From contig NZ_CP089848.1 in assembly GCF_021266465.1 (NCBI RefSeq), forward strand, positions 1,302,001-1,366,000: DNA of 64,000 nucleotides, written 5' to 3'. The notes under the pieces are model-generated. The model was not told the DNA's origin, ran no database searches, and saw only the letters and a list, made by a program, of their open reading frames with translations. Positions 27,913-37,390 of this stretch are shown here, in pieces. Position numbers and translations under genes: made by a program. The DNA comes from Paralcaligenes sp. KSB-10 (GTDB lineage: Bacteria; Pseudomonadota; Gammaproteobacteria; Burkholderiales; Burkholderiaceae_B). The stretch's first letter is position 1. Every line of letters starts with the position of its first letter.

Positions 27913-28830
27913 ATGTTCACCACAGACATGCCAAGCCGCCGACAAAAGGTACTGATCGTCGACGACCTTCCTATCAATGTCACCTTCGCCAGTGTTGCAC
28001 TGGAGCCTCTGTGCAGCGCCCTCACCGCCTATAGCGGCGCCGAGGCCTTGCAGTTGGCGATGGAGCATCAGCCCGACCTGATTCTGCTCGATATCCGCAT
28101 GCCGGGCATGGACGGCCTGGAAGTATGCCGGCGGCTCAAGGCGAATCGGTCGACCGCGTCGATTCCCGTCGTTTTCCTGACTTCGCTCACCGATGAAGAA
28201 AACGAAGAGCAAGGCTTGAGCCTGGGAGCAATCGACTACATCGCCAAGCCGTTCAGCATCCCTGTCCTGAGGGCCCGAATCCGCAACCACCTGGAGTTGA
28301 GCCGGCAACGTGTCTTGCTGGAACGCCTGTCGCACCGCGACGGCCTGACCGGAATCGCGAATCGCCGGGAATTCGACAAGACCCTTGAACGCGAATGGCA
28401 ACGCATGGCCGAACTTGCCCAGCCTTTGGCTTTGCTCATGATAGATGTGGATACGTTCAAGCGCTACAACGATACCTGCGGCCATCAGGCCGGCGACGAA
28501 TGCCTGAAACGAATCGCCCGGGCAATCGATGACGCCATGCTGCGGAAAACCGATCTGGCGGCGCGCTACGGCGGCGAGGAATTCGCCTGCGTGCTGCCCA
28601 ATACCGATGAAGAAGGAGCCGCCCATGTCGCCGAATCGATCCGCGCCGCCATCGCATCGCTGGCCATTCCCTACCCCGCCTCGCCCGATGCATCATGCGT
28701 TACGGTAAGCATCGGCGTTGCCTCGACCATACCGGCCAACAGCCGCAGTTCCGCGGAATTGGTCAGTGTGGCCGACAAGCATTTGTACTCGGCAAAGCAA
28801 GCGGGCCGCAACCGCATACTGTGGGACTGA
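27913..28830 (+). CDS. REC-GGDEF response regulator (diguanylate cyclase)
   Basis: 305 residues. Receiver domain 1-125 with D60 (DLILLDIRMPGMDG), T90 and K112; GGDEF domain 140-300 with active GGEEF at 220-224. RKTD at 211-214 sits five residues before GGEEF and fits the RxxD inhibitory site, so feedback inhibition by c-di-GMP is expected. PleD/WspR-like domain logic. Its receiver is the likely phosphoacceptor for the upstream kinase Hpt domain. Confidence 0.88.
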   Translation: MFTTDMPSRRQKVLIVDDLPINVTFASVALEPLCSALTAYSGAEALQLAMEHQPDLILLDIRMPGMDGLEVCRRLKANRSTASIPVVFLTSLTDEENEEQGLSLGAIDYIAKPFSIPVLRARIRNHLELSRQRVLLERLSHRDGLTGIANRREFDKTLEREWQRMAELAQPLALLMIDVDTFKRYNDTCGHQAGDECLKRIARAIDDAMLRKTDLAARYGGEEFACVLPNTDEEGAAHVAESIRAAIASLAIPYPASPDASCVTVSIGVASTIPANSRSSAELVSVADKHLYSAKQAGRNRILWD

Positions 28831-28856
28831 GTTCGGGCGGAAATCAGTCCATGCCG

Positions 28857-29774
28857 CTATAAAGCCTTGCAGACTTGCTGAAAAGCGTTCATTTGCTCGC
28901 GCACTATGCCGATGAATTCGTCTGCATGGCTCGATACGGGACGCTGGATGGGCAGCAACATGCCGAAATCGAATCTAATGGTCGGCCGGAATGCCTTCAC
29001 GATAAATTTCTTGCCCTCGGGGCGCCCAACCGTAACGGGATCAACAATCGCCACACCCAGGCCCGCCGCGACCAGGGAACAGATCGAAGCCCCTGTTTGT
29101 ATCTCGATCATCACCGATCGCTGAATCGAAAGCTGGCTGAATATTTGGTCTATCTTCATTCTCGGAACCGTGTTTGGAATGATCGATATGAATGGCTGAC
29201 CTGCCAGGTCGCGGGCACGAACGACGGGAACGTCGGCCAAGGGATGGCCCAGCGGCAATATGCACACAGCGTTAAGGCTTGGAAGATTGCGCAGATGCGC
29301 CACGGGATAGTCGACGGGAAAGGTAATCAAGGCAACATCGAATTTCTGCTCTTCCAGCCACTTGGGCATGTCGCGCCTGACGACAATTTCCACCGACACC
29401 CGGATATCCGGACGCTTCTTTCGGAAGCGCGCCAGCGCCTCCGGCAATAGCCATTGCGCGAACGGCGTCGAAACTATGACGCGCAAATGTCCGCTCTCCA
29501 GCATCCGGATATTGCCCATCACATTGCCCAGATGATCCAGCCGGCTATAGACCTGCTCGACTTCCTCCAGGAAAGCCAAAGCTTCCGGCGTAGGATAAAG
29601 CCTTCCATTCTGCCGCAAAAAAAGCGGGAAAGCGGTCTGGGCTTCAAGATTTTGTATCAGCCTGCTGACAGCCGACTGTGAAATATTGAGCAATTCGGCG
29701 GCACCACTCGTGGAGCCGGAAATCATGACTGACCTGAACGCGCTGATCTGTTTCAGATTGACCTTGAGCCCCAT
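28857..29774 (-). CDS. LysR-family transcriptional regulator
   Basis: 305 residues from the ATG giving MGLKVNLKQISAFRSVMISG; HTH 10-65 (GSTSGAAELLNISQSAVSRLIQ) and effector domain to the end. Resembles NocR/OccR-like LysR proteins in the HTH. Divergent from the acyl-CoA carboxylase operon (170-base intergenic region), of which it is the probable regulator. Confidence 0.87.
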   Translation of the reverse strand: MGLKVNLKQISAFRSVMISGSTSGAAELLNISQSAVSRLIQNLEAQTAFPLFLRQNGRLYPTPEALAFLEEVEQVYSRLDHLGNVMGNIRMLESGHLRVIVSTPFAQWLLPEALARFRKKRPDIRVSVEIVVRRDMPKWLEEQKFDVALITFPVDYPVAHLRNLPSLNAVCILPLGHPLADVPVVRARDLAGQPFISIIPNTVPRMKIDQIFSQLSIQRSVMIEIQTGASICSLVAAGLGVAIVDPVTVGRPEGKKFIVKAFRPTIRFDFGMLLPIQRPVSSHADEFIGIVREQMNAFQQVCKAL

Positions 29775-29943
29775 TTTTCTCTCGCGCAAAATTTCATCAT
29801 ATTCCCGGGAATCCGGTATTGACCATGGCTGCAAACCTATGATGTAAATGCATACATGGATGCTAATTTTATATTTGACTGCATAGTTCATTCTACCCGA
29901 CACTTGCTTGACGCCGGAGCACCCAATTTTTGTCGGAGTATCA

Positions 29944-31473
29944 ATGAAATTCAGCGGACCACTTGACGAGCTTAAGCGTCGCACGGAAGAAGCTCTCGCC
30001 ATGGGAGGGGAAGAAAAGCTCGCCGCGCGGCGCGAGTCCGGACAATTGAACGCACGCGAACGGCTGGATATCCTGCTCGATGCTGGCAGCTTTATCGAAT
30101 CCGGCATGTTCGCGCGCGGCATTCGTCCCGAAACCCGCGGGAAAACACCCGCAGATGCAAAGGTCGCCGGCTACGGCACCATCAGCGGCCGCAACGTAGC
30201 CGTGGTGTCGAACGATTTTACGGTGTTGGGTGCCAGCAGCAGCGCCATCAACGGCAAGAAAATCCGTCACATTCGGGAAACAGCCACGTCAAGGGGCATG
30301 CCGCTTATTTTTCTGGGAGAGTCCGCCGGCTCCCGTATGCCAGACCGCATGGGAGGGGCCGGCAGAGCGATGCTGGGCCAGGACCCATTCGAATATCTGC
30401 GTAGTCGCAAGACGCCCTGGGTATCCGCACTATTGGGCAATTGCTACGGCTCGTCGACATGGTACAGCTGCATGGCGGATTTTGCCGTAATGCGCAAAGG
30501 TGCCACCATGGCGGTAGCCAGCAGCCGCGTAACCTCGATAGCGATCAATCAAAAGGTGGATCCCGAAGAACTTGGAGGCTGGCGCCTGCACAGCGAAACA
30601 ACAGGGCTGGTCGATGTCGTCGTCGATACCGACCAGCAGGCGCTCGAAATCATCCGCAGGTTCCTGAGCTATCTGCCAAGCCACGCGGGTGAAACGCCTC
30701 CTCGATGCCCGGTGCCGGAAGGAAGCGACGAAACCGGCGAGGCGGTGCTGGAGGCGCTTCCCGAAAGCCGCACCGCGGTATATGACGTTCGCGCAATTAT
30801 CCGTTCAATCACCGATCTCGATAGTTTTTTCGAGTTGAAAGCGCGGTTCGGAAAGTCGATCACCACCGGGCTGGCCAGGATAGACGGATACTCCGTGGGA
30901 GTAATCGCCAATAATCCGAAATTCAAAGGTGGCGCCATCGATATCGACGCCATGCGCAAAGCGACCAGCTTCATGGTGCTATGCGACTCTTACAATATAC
31001 CCATCGTTTTTCTCGTGGATCAGCCAGGTTTCTTGATCGGGGTGGACAGTGAAAAGCGCTGGGCTCCGGGCCGCATCATGAACTGGATGAATGCCCTGAG
31101 TCTGGTCAGTGTGCCAAAGATTTCAGTGATCATGCGCAAAAGCTATGGCCAGGCTTATCTCAATATGGGCGGTGGCAAAAACTCCCATGAAGTCCTCGCC
31201 TGGCCCACAGCGGACCTGGGTTTTGTCGATCCGGCGCTGGGCGTGCATATGCTGCATAAACTCAAACGGGAAGACGACCCTGAGCGGTTCGATGCCTTGC
31301 TTGCCGATATCCGGCAGGATTCGTCGGCATGGTCGCTCGCGGCGCTCTACGAAACGCAGGCGATCATCGATCCCCGCCATACGCGAAAGACCTTGAAAGG
31401 CTTGCTGAAGGTTCACCTCGGGGAAGGCTTCGTAGGTCAACATGCTCTTGCCAATTGGCCGACCAGTTATTAG
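29944..31473 (+). CDS. Acyl-CoA carboxylase, carboxyltransferase (beta) subunit
   Basis: 509 residues containing both carboxyltransferase halves (N-terminal ARERLDILLDAGSFIE, GESAGSRMPDRMGG; C-terminal VIANNPKFKGGAIDIDAM, FLVDQPGFLIGVDSE). Propionyl-/methylcrotonyl-CoA carboxylase type, moving CO2 from carboxybiotin to an acyl-CoA. GGAG precedes ATG 29944. The typical acyl-CoA pocket sequence is diverged, so the substrate cannot be named. First gene of an operon with ligase, Bug receptor, biotin carboxylase and biotin carrier. Confidence 0.82.
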   Translation: MKFSGPLDELKRRTEEALAMGGEEKLAARRESGQLNARERLDILLDAGSFIESGMFARGIRPETRGKTPADAKVAGYGTISGRNVAVVSNDFTVLGASSSAINGKKIRHIRETATSRGMPLIFLGESAGSRMPDRMGGAGRAMLGQDPFEYLRSRKTPWVSALLGNCYGSSTWYSCMADFAVMRKGATMAVASSRVTSIAINQKVDPEELGGWRLHSETTGLVDVVVDTDQQALEIIRRFLSYLPSHAGETPPRCPVPEGSDETGEAVLEALPESRTAVYDVRAIIRSITDLDSFFELKARFGKSITTGLARIDGYSVGVIANNPKFKGGAIDIDAMRKATSFMVLCDSYNIPIVFLVDQPGFLIGVDSEKRWAPGRIMNWMNALSLVSVPKISVIMRKSYGQAYLNMGGGKNSHEVLAWPTADLGFVDPALGVHMLHKLKREDDPERFDALLADIRQDSSAWSLAALYETQAIIDPRHTRKTLKGLLKVHLGEGFVGQHALANWPTSY

Positions 31474-31547
31474 CGGTCAAGCATGAAAATCATCTGGAGA
31501 AACAAATCTTGAATGCGTCATCCAAGCCTCGATAGGGACTGAATTCC

Positions 31548-33782
31548 GTGGATCCACATACGGCAAATAGGGAAAGCATTGAACGGAATAACCTGCCGGC
31601 CTACTTCGACCGATGCAGGCGGCTGGGCCTGACGGCGTTGAATGAAAAAGCCGGGAAGACCCTGCTGGCCGCCTTTGGCCTGCGGGTTCCGCGCTCGCTG
31701 GCCGTGACGGATCCCGACGCTGCGGCACTGGCCTGCGCAAGCTTGTCATCTCCCTACGCCGTCAAGGTACTGTCGTCACAAGCCTTGCACAAAAGTGATC
31801 TTGGCGGTGTGCGGCTCGGTGTGCAAAATGCCGATGAAGTACGTGCCGCGGCATGTGGAATTCGCGATGGCTGGCCTGCCGAGCGGCAACAGCCAGAGGG
31901 ATTTCTGGTTGAGGAAATGGCCTCCCCGGGTCATGAATTGGTGATTGGCGGCTACGTTGATCCCCAATTCGGACCCATGTTGATGGTGGGTCTCGGCGGT
32001 GTGTTCGTGGAGATCTTTTCCGATGTGGTGTTCCGCGTGTGCCCCGTCGACACGCGCGAGGCGTGGGCCATGTTGAAGGAGTTGCGCGCATTGCCAATTC
32101 TTCGAGGCGCGCGGGCAGGCATGGTGGCGAACGAAGAAGCCATCGTCGATGCCCTTGTCAAGGTAGGGGGCAGCACAGGCATCCTGATGACATTGGCCGA
32201 TGAAATAGACGAACTGGATATCAATCCGCTGATCGTGGATACAAAGACCGCGGTGGCGGTGGATGTGCGTATCACTTTCGCGTCCGAACGCCGCCGGGCA
32301 TGGCATGGCCCAAAAGCCCGGCCCGTGGATTTCGAGCCGCTATTCGCACCGCAAACCATCGCAGTGGCGGGTGTCTCGGCTTCGGGCCGGGGTGCCGGAA
32401 ACCGTTTTATCCGTAATCTGGAAATCCTCGGTTTCGAAGGGGAAATATACCCTATGCATCCCAGCCTGGCCGAAATCGACGGCAGGCCCGTGTACCGGAA
32501 CTTTTCCGACATGCCCCGGCAGGTCGATTATGCCTACATAGCCGTGCCTCGAGCAGCGGTGCCGGAGCTATTGGAAAACGCAAGGGGAAAGCTGAGATTT
32601 GCGCAAATCATGACCAGCGGATTCGGTGAGGGGGGGCGAGGCAGCGGCAGTAAACACGATTTGATGGAAGCCATAAAGATCGGAGGAATGCGCGTTCTTG
32701 GGCCCAATTGCCTGGGTATCTATACCCCCCGAGGGCGGGTAAGCTTTACGGAAACACACAAGATTCAGAATCCGGTCGGGCATGTCGGCGTCATTTCGCA
32801 AAGCGGCGGCTTTGGCATCGACATGCTGCGGTACGGACAATTGCGCGGCTTGCGCTTCAGCGGAGTCGTAACGATAGGCAATAGCATCGATCTGGGGCCG
32901 AACGACCTGCTGGAATATTTTCTTGCCGACGATGCAACGCACATCATCGGGCTATATCTTGAAGACATTCAGGACGGAAGACTTTTTTTTGAGCTTCTAA
33001 GCAAAGCCGGCGCCAAGAAACCTGTCGTGCTATTGAAAGGCGGCCGCACCAGCCAGGGACAGAAGGCGGCTGCTTCACATACGGGATCGCTGGCGGGAGA
33101 CATTCAGGTGTGGCAGGCGGTAACCACGCAAACCGGCTGTGTGCCGGTCAATACCATGGAAGAGCTGGTCGACGCCTTATTGCTGTTCCAGACCATAAGG
33201 CCGAATTTCACGCGGCCGACATGCAATCTTGCCCTTATGGGCAACGGCGGCGGCGCCAGCGTCGTGGCAAGCGATGGCTTCGCCCAACTCGGCTTCTCAT
33301 TGGCGGAATTCTCCGCCGAAACCAAAGAGCGGCTGCACGCCTTGAATCTGCCCGACGGTGCCAGCGACAACAATCCCATCGACGTGCCGGCCAATGTATT
33401 TGACCGAACCGAAGGCCGCGTCGCCAGCGAGATTCTCGATGCCTTGTGCAGCGATAGCCGCACCGATGCGGTCGTAGTGCATCTGAATCTGCCAGCCTTA
33501 CTGAGCTATCGAGGCCGACGCACGATGGAACATATCATGGACGCCTGTATAGCCCACCGCCAATCGAAAGATGGAGGTACGGCATTGGCAGTCATATTAC
33601 GCTCGGACGGCAGTCCCGAAACCGATGCGGCACGCCGCTTGCAGAGGGATCGCGCAGCGGCGGCGGGCGTACCTGTATTCGAAAATTTCGCCATGGCGGG
33701 TTGCGCATTGAGAGCGCTCGCCAACTATGAGAATTTTCATTTCAAAAAACCACAATTGGAGTATGAACCGAGGCAGTTGTAA
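31548..33782 (+). CDS. ADP-forming acyl-CoA ligase with permuted domain order
   Basis: 744 residues, GTG start. ATP-grasp domain comes first (about 25-245: FGLRVPRSLAVTDP, VKVLSSQALHKSDLGGV, DINPLIVDTKTAVAVDVR), then CoA-binding Rossmann (265-395) and ligase domains with phosphohistidine H511 (AAASHTGSLAGD). This is the reverse of the ligase at 12602. Activates a carboxylic acid to its CoA ester with ADP formation, presumably supplying the carboxylase. Confidence 0.82.
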   Translation: MDPHTANRESIERNNLPAYFDRCRRLGLTALNEKAGKTLLAAFGLRVPRSLAVTDPDAAALACASLSSPYAVKVLSSQALHKSDLGGVRLGVQNADEVRAAACGIRDGWPAERQQPEGFLVEEMASPGHELVIGGYVDPQFGPMLMVGLGGVFVEIFSDVVFRVCPVDTREAWAMLKELRALPILRGARAGMVANEEAIVDALVKVGGSTGILMTLADEIDELDINPLIVDTKTAVAVDVRITFASERRRAWHGPKARPVDFEPLFAPQTIAVAGVSASGRGAGNRFIRNLEILGFEGEIYPMHPSLAEIDGRPVYRNFSDMPRQVDYAYIAVPRAAVPELLENARGKLRFAQIMTSGFGEGGRGSGSKHDLMEAIKIGGMRVLGPNCLGIYTPRGRVSFTETHKIQNPVGHVGVISQSGGFGIDMLRYGQLRGLRFSGVVTIGNSIDLGPNDLLEYFLADDATHIIGLYLEDIQDGRLFFELLSKAGAKKPVVLLKGGRTSQGQKAAASHTGSLAGDIQVWQAVTTQTGCVPVNTMEELVDALLLFQTIRPNFTRPTCNLALMGNGGGASVVASDGFAQLGFSLAEFSAETKERLHALNLPDGASDNNPIDVPANVFDRTEGRVASEILDALCSDSRTDAVVVHLNLPALLSYRGRRTMEHIMDACIAHRQSKDGGTALAVILRSDGSPETDAARRLQRDRAAAAGVPVFENFAMAGCALRALANYENFHFKKPQLEYEPRQL

Positions 33783-33880
33783 GGAACCAGCCGCCGCAGC
33801 GCCGGCCCTCCACGCGGCTATAGCTCCGAGCAGGAAAATAAACATATACCCGCCGGTTAAAAAATGCACAAAGGAGACTT

Positions 33881-34852
33881 ATGAACATCCACTTTTCCCG
33901 CCTTGCCGCGATAATCGCCATGACACTGGTCTGCGGCCTGAAGCCAGCCCTCGCCGAGAGCTATCCAACACGAACCATCCATATCATCATTCCTTATTCA
34001 CCAGGCGGCAGCACGGATTTTGTTTCCCGCCTGTTCGCCAAGAACCTCTCGGAGCGGCTGGGCCAGGCGGTCATTGTGGAAAACCGGCCCGGCGCCTCGA
34101 CAAATATCGGCAGCGATGCGGCTGCAAAAGCCGCGCCAGATGGTTATACGCTGCTCATCAGCGACGGCGCCCACATCTGGAACTCGGTTTTTGGCCCAAA
34201 GCCGCCATTCAATCCTTTGTCCGCCCTCCTCCCGGTAAGCCTGATTGCCCAGATGCCATTCGTGGTGGCCGCCAACCCGAAGATAAAATTCCCAACAATA
34301 AAAGAACTGATCGCCGCGGCCAAAGCCGCACCAGGGAAATTCACGATTTCCAGCGCATCGGTGCGCATTTTTGTAGAGTTGATGAACGCCAGGGCGGGCA
34401 TGAAGCTGCTTCACATCCCCTATAAAGGAGGAGCGCTGGCGGCCAGCGATGCCATCGCGGGCCAGGTCGATATGGTATTTGCGGCGCTGCCCGCGCTATT
34501 GCCGTTCATCCAAAGCGGGAAACTGAAGCCGCTGGGCGTCACCTCCTTGAAGCGCAGCGCCGCCCTTCCTTCAGTGCCGACGCTGGCCGAGATCGGTGTG
34601 AATTACGACATCTCCATCCGCTACATCCTGTATGCACCGGCCGGCACGCCAGTATCAATACAGAACCGGCTTGCGCAAGCTACTCGGGAAATCATCCAGC
34701 AAAAGGATTTTTCGCAAAGACTGCTGGCCGTGGGCGGCGAAGTGGCTCCCAGCCGCCCCGACGAACTCAGTGCGCAAATTCGCCGCGACCTGACGATGTG
34801 GCAGCAAGTCGCCAAGCAACTGCCTGATCTTGTGGAAATCAAATCCAAATAA
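33881..34852 (+). CDS. Tripartite tricarboxylate transporter (Bug) receptor
   Basis: 323 residues; signal peptide to about 25 (LVCGLKPALA). Bug signatures: YPTRTIHIIIPYSPGGSTDF, ENRPGASTNIGSDAAAK, DGYTLLISDGAH. Lies inside the carboxylase operon, and so probably captures its substrate acid in the periplasm. No TctAB genes adjoin. Confidence 0.87.
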   Translation: MNIHFSRLAAIIAMTLVCGLKPALAESYPTRTIHIIIPYSPGGSTDFVSRLFAKNLSERLGQAVIVENRPGASTNIGSDAAAKAAPDGYTLLISDGAHIWNSVFGPKPPFNPLSALLPVSLIAQMPFVVAANPKIKFPTIKELIAAAKAAPGKFTISSASVRIFVELMNARAGMKLLHIPYKGGALAASDAIAGQVDMVFAALPALLPFIQSGKLKPLGVTSLKRSAALPSVPTLAEIGVNYDISIRYILYAPAGTPVSIQNRLAQATREIIQQKDFSQRLLAVGGEVAPSRPDELSAQIRRDLTMWQQVAKQLPDLVEIKSK

Positions 34853-34882
34853 TTCTGAAGTGAAATTTCCACAGGCCAAGAC

Positions 34883-36238
34883 ATGTTCAACAAAGTCATC
34901 ATTGCAAATCGAGGCGCGGTTGCGGCACGCATCATTCGCGCGCTGCGCGCGCTAGGGGTCGAATCGGTCGCCGTATATTCAAAGGCCGATGCGGGCCTTC
35001 AATACCTGGCGGAGGCGGATGAAACATTCTATATAGGCGAATCCGAACCCAAGGCCAGCTATCTGAATCAGGATGCATTGCTGGATGTGCTGGGCAAGTC
35101 CGGTGCCGACGGCATCCATCCAGGCTACGGTTTCCTGTCGGAAAATGCCAAGTTCGCGCAGCGCGTCAATGCAACCGGAGCCCGCTTCATCGGCCCAAGC
35201 CCTCGGTGGATTGAAGCCATGGGGCACAAGACGCGAGCCCGCGACCTGATGATTCATCACGGCCTTTCAATGGCACCCAGCTCGGGCCTTCTGAATGGAG
35301 ACGCCGCTTCCGCGCTTGCCGCGGCGGAGCTGCTGGGTTATCCCGTACTTGTGAAACCCGCGGCGGGAGGCGGCGGTATCGGGATGATAAGCGCGGGCAA
35401 TCCCGCCGAGCTGGCCAAGGCCCTCGACCAGGCGCGTTCATTATCGCAAAGAAGTTTCGGCAGCGCAGAAATATATCTGGAAAACCTGCTGCTGAAACCG
35501 CGCCATATCGAATTCCAGATACTCGCCGACCAGTACGGCAATGTCAGGCACCTATTTGAAAGAGACTGCTCCATTCAGCGCCGCTATCAAAAAGTGATCG
35601 AGGAATCCCCAGCTCCTTTGCTTTCCCGCGCCTTGCTGGACAAGGCGGCGGACGACCTTGTGCAAGTATTGCGCAGGCTTCCCTATGACGTGATTGGCAC
35701 CATTGAAACGCTGTACGAGAAAGGCACAGACTTCAGATTTCTGGAAATGAATACACGGCTTCAAGTGGAGCACGCCGTCACAGAGGAAATCACAGGCATC
35801 GACCTGGTCATTGCGCAAATCCGGCTCGCCGCCGGAGAAAAGCTCGAAGATGTCCTGCCCGAAGCCATTCCGAACGGCGGCCACGCAATCGAGGCCCGCA
35901 TTTATGCGGAGGATCCCATACGTTTTTACCCTTCGCCCGGCACGCTCAAAACATTCAGGCTGCCGGCCGGAACAGGAATACGCACCGAAACCGGATACTC
36001 GGAACGGGACGAGATAACGCCCCACTACGATCCTTTGATCCTGAAACTTATTGCACACGGGAACAATCGCAACCAAGCCATCGACCGCCTGCTGGCCGCC
36101 CTCGATGCCACGGTCATCGAAGGCGTCAAGCACAACATTCCATTTGTGCGACGCATGCTCGAAAGCCCTCAGTTCCGCTCCGGGCAAGTGCATACTGGAC
36201 TGGGTATGGAAGTGGCCGGGCCGGGACCCAGAAATTGA
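34883..36238 (+). CDS. Biotin carboxylase subunit of acyl-CoA carboxylase
   Basis: 451 residues, the length of a free biotin carboxylase (AccC type) rather than a fused alpha subunit. Motifs: FNKVIIANRGAVAARIIRA, HPGYGFLSENAKFA, ATP-grasp KPAAGGGGIGM, ERDCSIQRRYQKVIEESP, and FLEMNTRLQVEHAVTEEITG. Carboxylates biotin on the carrier with ATP and bicarbonate. Follows the Bug gene; the BCCP gene comes 55 bases later. Confidence 0.87.
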   Translation: MFNKVIIANRGAVAARIIRALRALGVESVAVYSKADAGLQYLAEADETFYIGESEPKASYLNQDALLDVLGKSGADGIHPGYGFLSENAKFAQRVNATGARFIGPSPRWIEAMGHKTRARDLMIHHGLSMAPSSGLLNGDAASALAAAELLGYPVLVKPAAGGGGIGMISAGNPAELAKALDQARSLSQRSFGSAEIYLENLLLKPRHIEFQILADQYGNVRHLFERDCSIQRRYQKVIEESPAPLLSRALLDKAADDLVQVLRRLPYDVIGTIETLYEKGTDFRFLEMNTRLQVEHAVTEEITGIDLVIAQIRLAAGEKLEDVLPEAIPNGGHAIEARIYAEDPIRFYPSPGTLKTFRLPAGTGIRTETGYSERDEITPHYDPLILKLIAHGNNRNQAIDRLLAALDATVIEGVKHNIPFVRRMLESPQFRSGQVHTGLGMEVAGPGPRN

Positions 36239-36293
36239 AAAATCTTCTGCCCAATCCCGCCGGGCAGTTGAAGCATTGCTATAGAGGAACAAA

Positions 36294-36524
36294 ATGACGC
36301 GCAAGGAAATTTTGTCGGAAGTATCTGGAAAGGTATGGAAAATCGAGGTACAGGAAGGAGCCGCAATCGGCGAAGAAGAGCCTGTGATGATTATCGATTC
36401 AATGAAAATGGAAATTCCAATACTGACCACTGAATCGGGTCGCATCGCCCAGCTATTGGTCAAAGAAGACGATCCCGTGACGGAAGGGCAAGTGGTCGCC
36501 ATAATAGATACAGATTCCGCCTGA
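36294..36524 (+). CDS. Free-standing biotin carboxyl carrier protein
   Basis: 76 residues consisting of a biotinyl domain only. Biotinylation site DSMKMEIP (lysine 39) has Ser where AMKM is usual; the second half ends in GQVVAIID as in lipoyl/biotinyl folds. It carries the carboxyl between the biotin carboxylase and carboxyltransferase encoded upstream. The proline/alanine linker of AccB is absent, making this a minimal BCCP. Confidence 0.85.
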   Translation: MTRKEILSEVSGKVWKIEVQEGAAIGEEEPVMIIDSMKMEIPILTTESGRIAQLLVKEDDPVTEGQVVAIIDTDSA

Positions 36525-36571
36525 CTCGTCTTGCGCTATATTTCCACTATTGCATAGGACAGGAAATCATA

Positions 36572-37105
36572 GTGTTACGTGAAATACTCAAGATGGGCGA
36601 TCCCCGGCTGCTGCGCATTGCCCAGCCGGTGGTCGATTTCAACAGCGCCGGGCTGGACGCATTGATCGCCGATATGTTCGACACCATGCGCGATGCGGGC
36701 GGCGTAGGCCTGGCAGCGCCGCAAATAGGAGTCGATCTGCAACTGGTCATTTTTGGCTTCGATGCCAGCGACCGCTATCCGGACGCGCCTCCCGTGCCGC
36801 AAACCATCCTCTGCAATCCCGTCATTACTCCGCTGTCGGATGAACAGGAAGACGGCTGGGAGGGTTGCCTGTCGGTGCCGGGCCTGCGCGCTGCGGTGCC
36901 CCGCTACCGGCATATCCGCTACTCGGGTTTCGACCCGCAAGGCAAGCCGCTGGAACGCACGGCGGAAGGTTTCCACGCACGCGTCGTCCAGCATGAATGC
37001 GATCATCTGATCGGACGCCTGTACCCATCGCGAATCAAGGATTTTTCGCAGTTCGGCTATACCGAGATACTGTTTCCGGATCTCGATCCCGCCGCCGACG
37101 ACTGA
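36572..37105 (+). CDS. def: Peptide deformylase
   Basis: 177 residues with the three diagnostic motifs: [18 protein letters not shown] and HECDHL (Cys and two His bind the metal; Glu is catalytic). Removes the formyl group from nascent proteins. Starts at GTG with GGACAGGAAATC upstream. Probably a second, separate def copy, because it is not next to fmt; unproven here. Confidence 0.9.
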   Translation: MLREILKMGDPRLLRIAQPVVDFNSAGLDALIADMFDTMRDAGGVGLAAPQIGVDLQLVIFGFDASDRYPDAPPVPQTILCNPVITPLSDEQEDGWEGCLSVPGLRAAVPRYRHIRYSGFDPQGKPLERTAEGFHARVVQHECDHLIGRLYPSRIKDFSQFGYTEILFPDLDPAADD

Positions 37106-37181
37106 ACTCAAGGGCAGAAGGAAATATGCTAGTCTTGGCGCCATGTTTTGCCCGTGACCGGGCGTTTGCGGGGAGAAGTAT

Positions 37182-37373
37182 GTGAGCGCTGTAATGAGCG
37201 TCATAGTGATCATGATCGGCTGGGTAATAGCGCGTGCGGCAGCCAGAGCGTACGCCATTCCCGAAGATCAGCGGCCGGCTATGCTCCAGGGTTCGCAAGG
37301 CGCGTTCCTGCTGCTGGTCGGCATGCTCGGGGGCGTAACCCTGGTGCTTTGGGGTGTAGCCAGTTTCTTCTGA
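37182..37373 (+). CDS. Small membrane protein, unknown function
   Basis: 63 residues from a GTG with GGGGAG upstream. Two hydrophobic segments (about 3-20 and 40-62) linked by a short polar part (RAYAIPEDQRPAMLQG). No family recognised. The frame has normal GC-rich codon use and a good ribosome binding site. Ends 17 bases before repeat E2. Confidence 0.6.
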   Translation: MSAVMSVIVIMIGWVIARAAARAYAIPEDQRPAMLQGSQGAFLLLVGMLGGVTLVLWGVASFF

Positions 37374-37390
37374 CGGCCAGGCGTTAGAGG

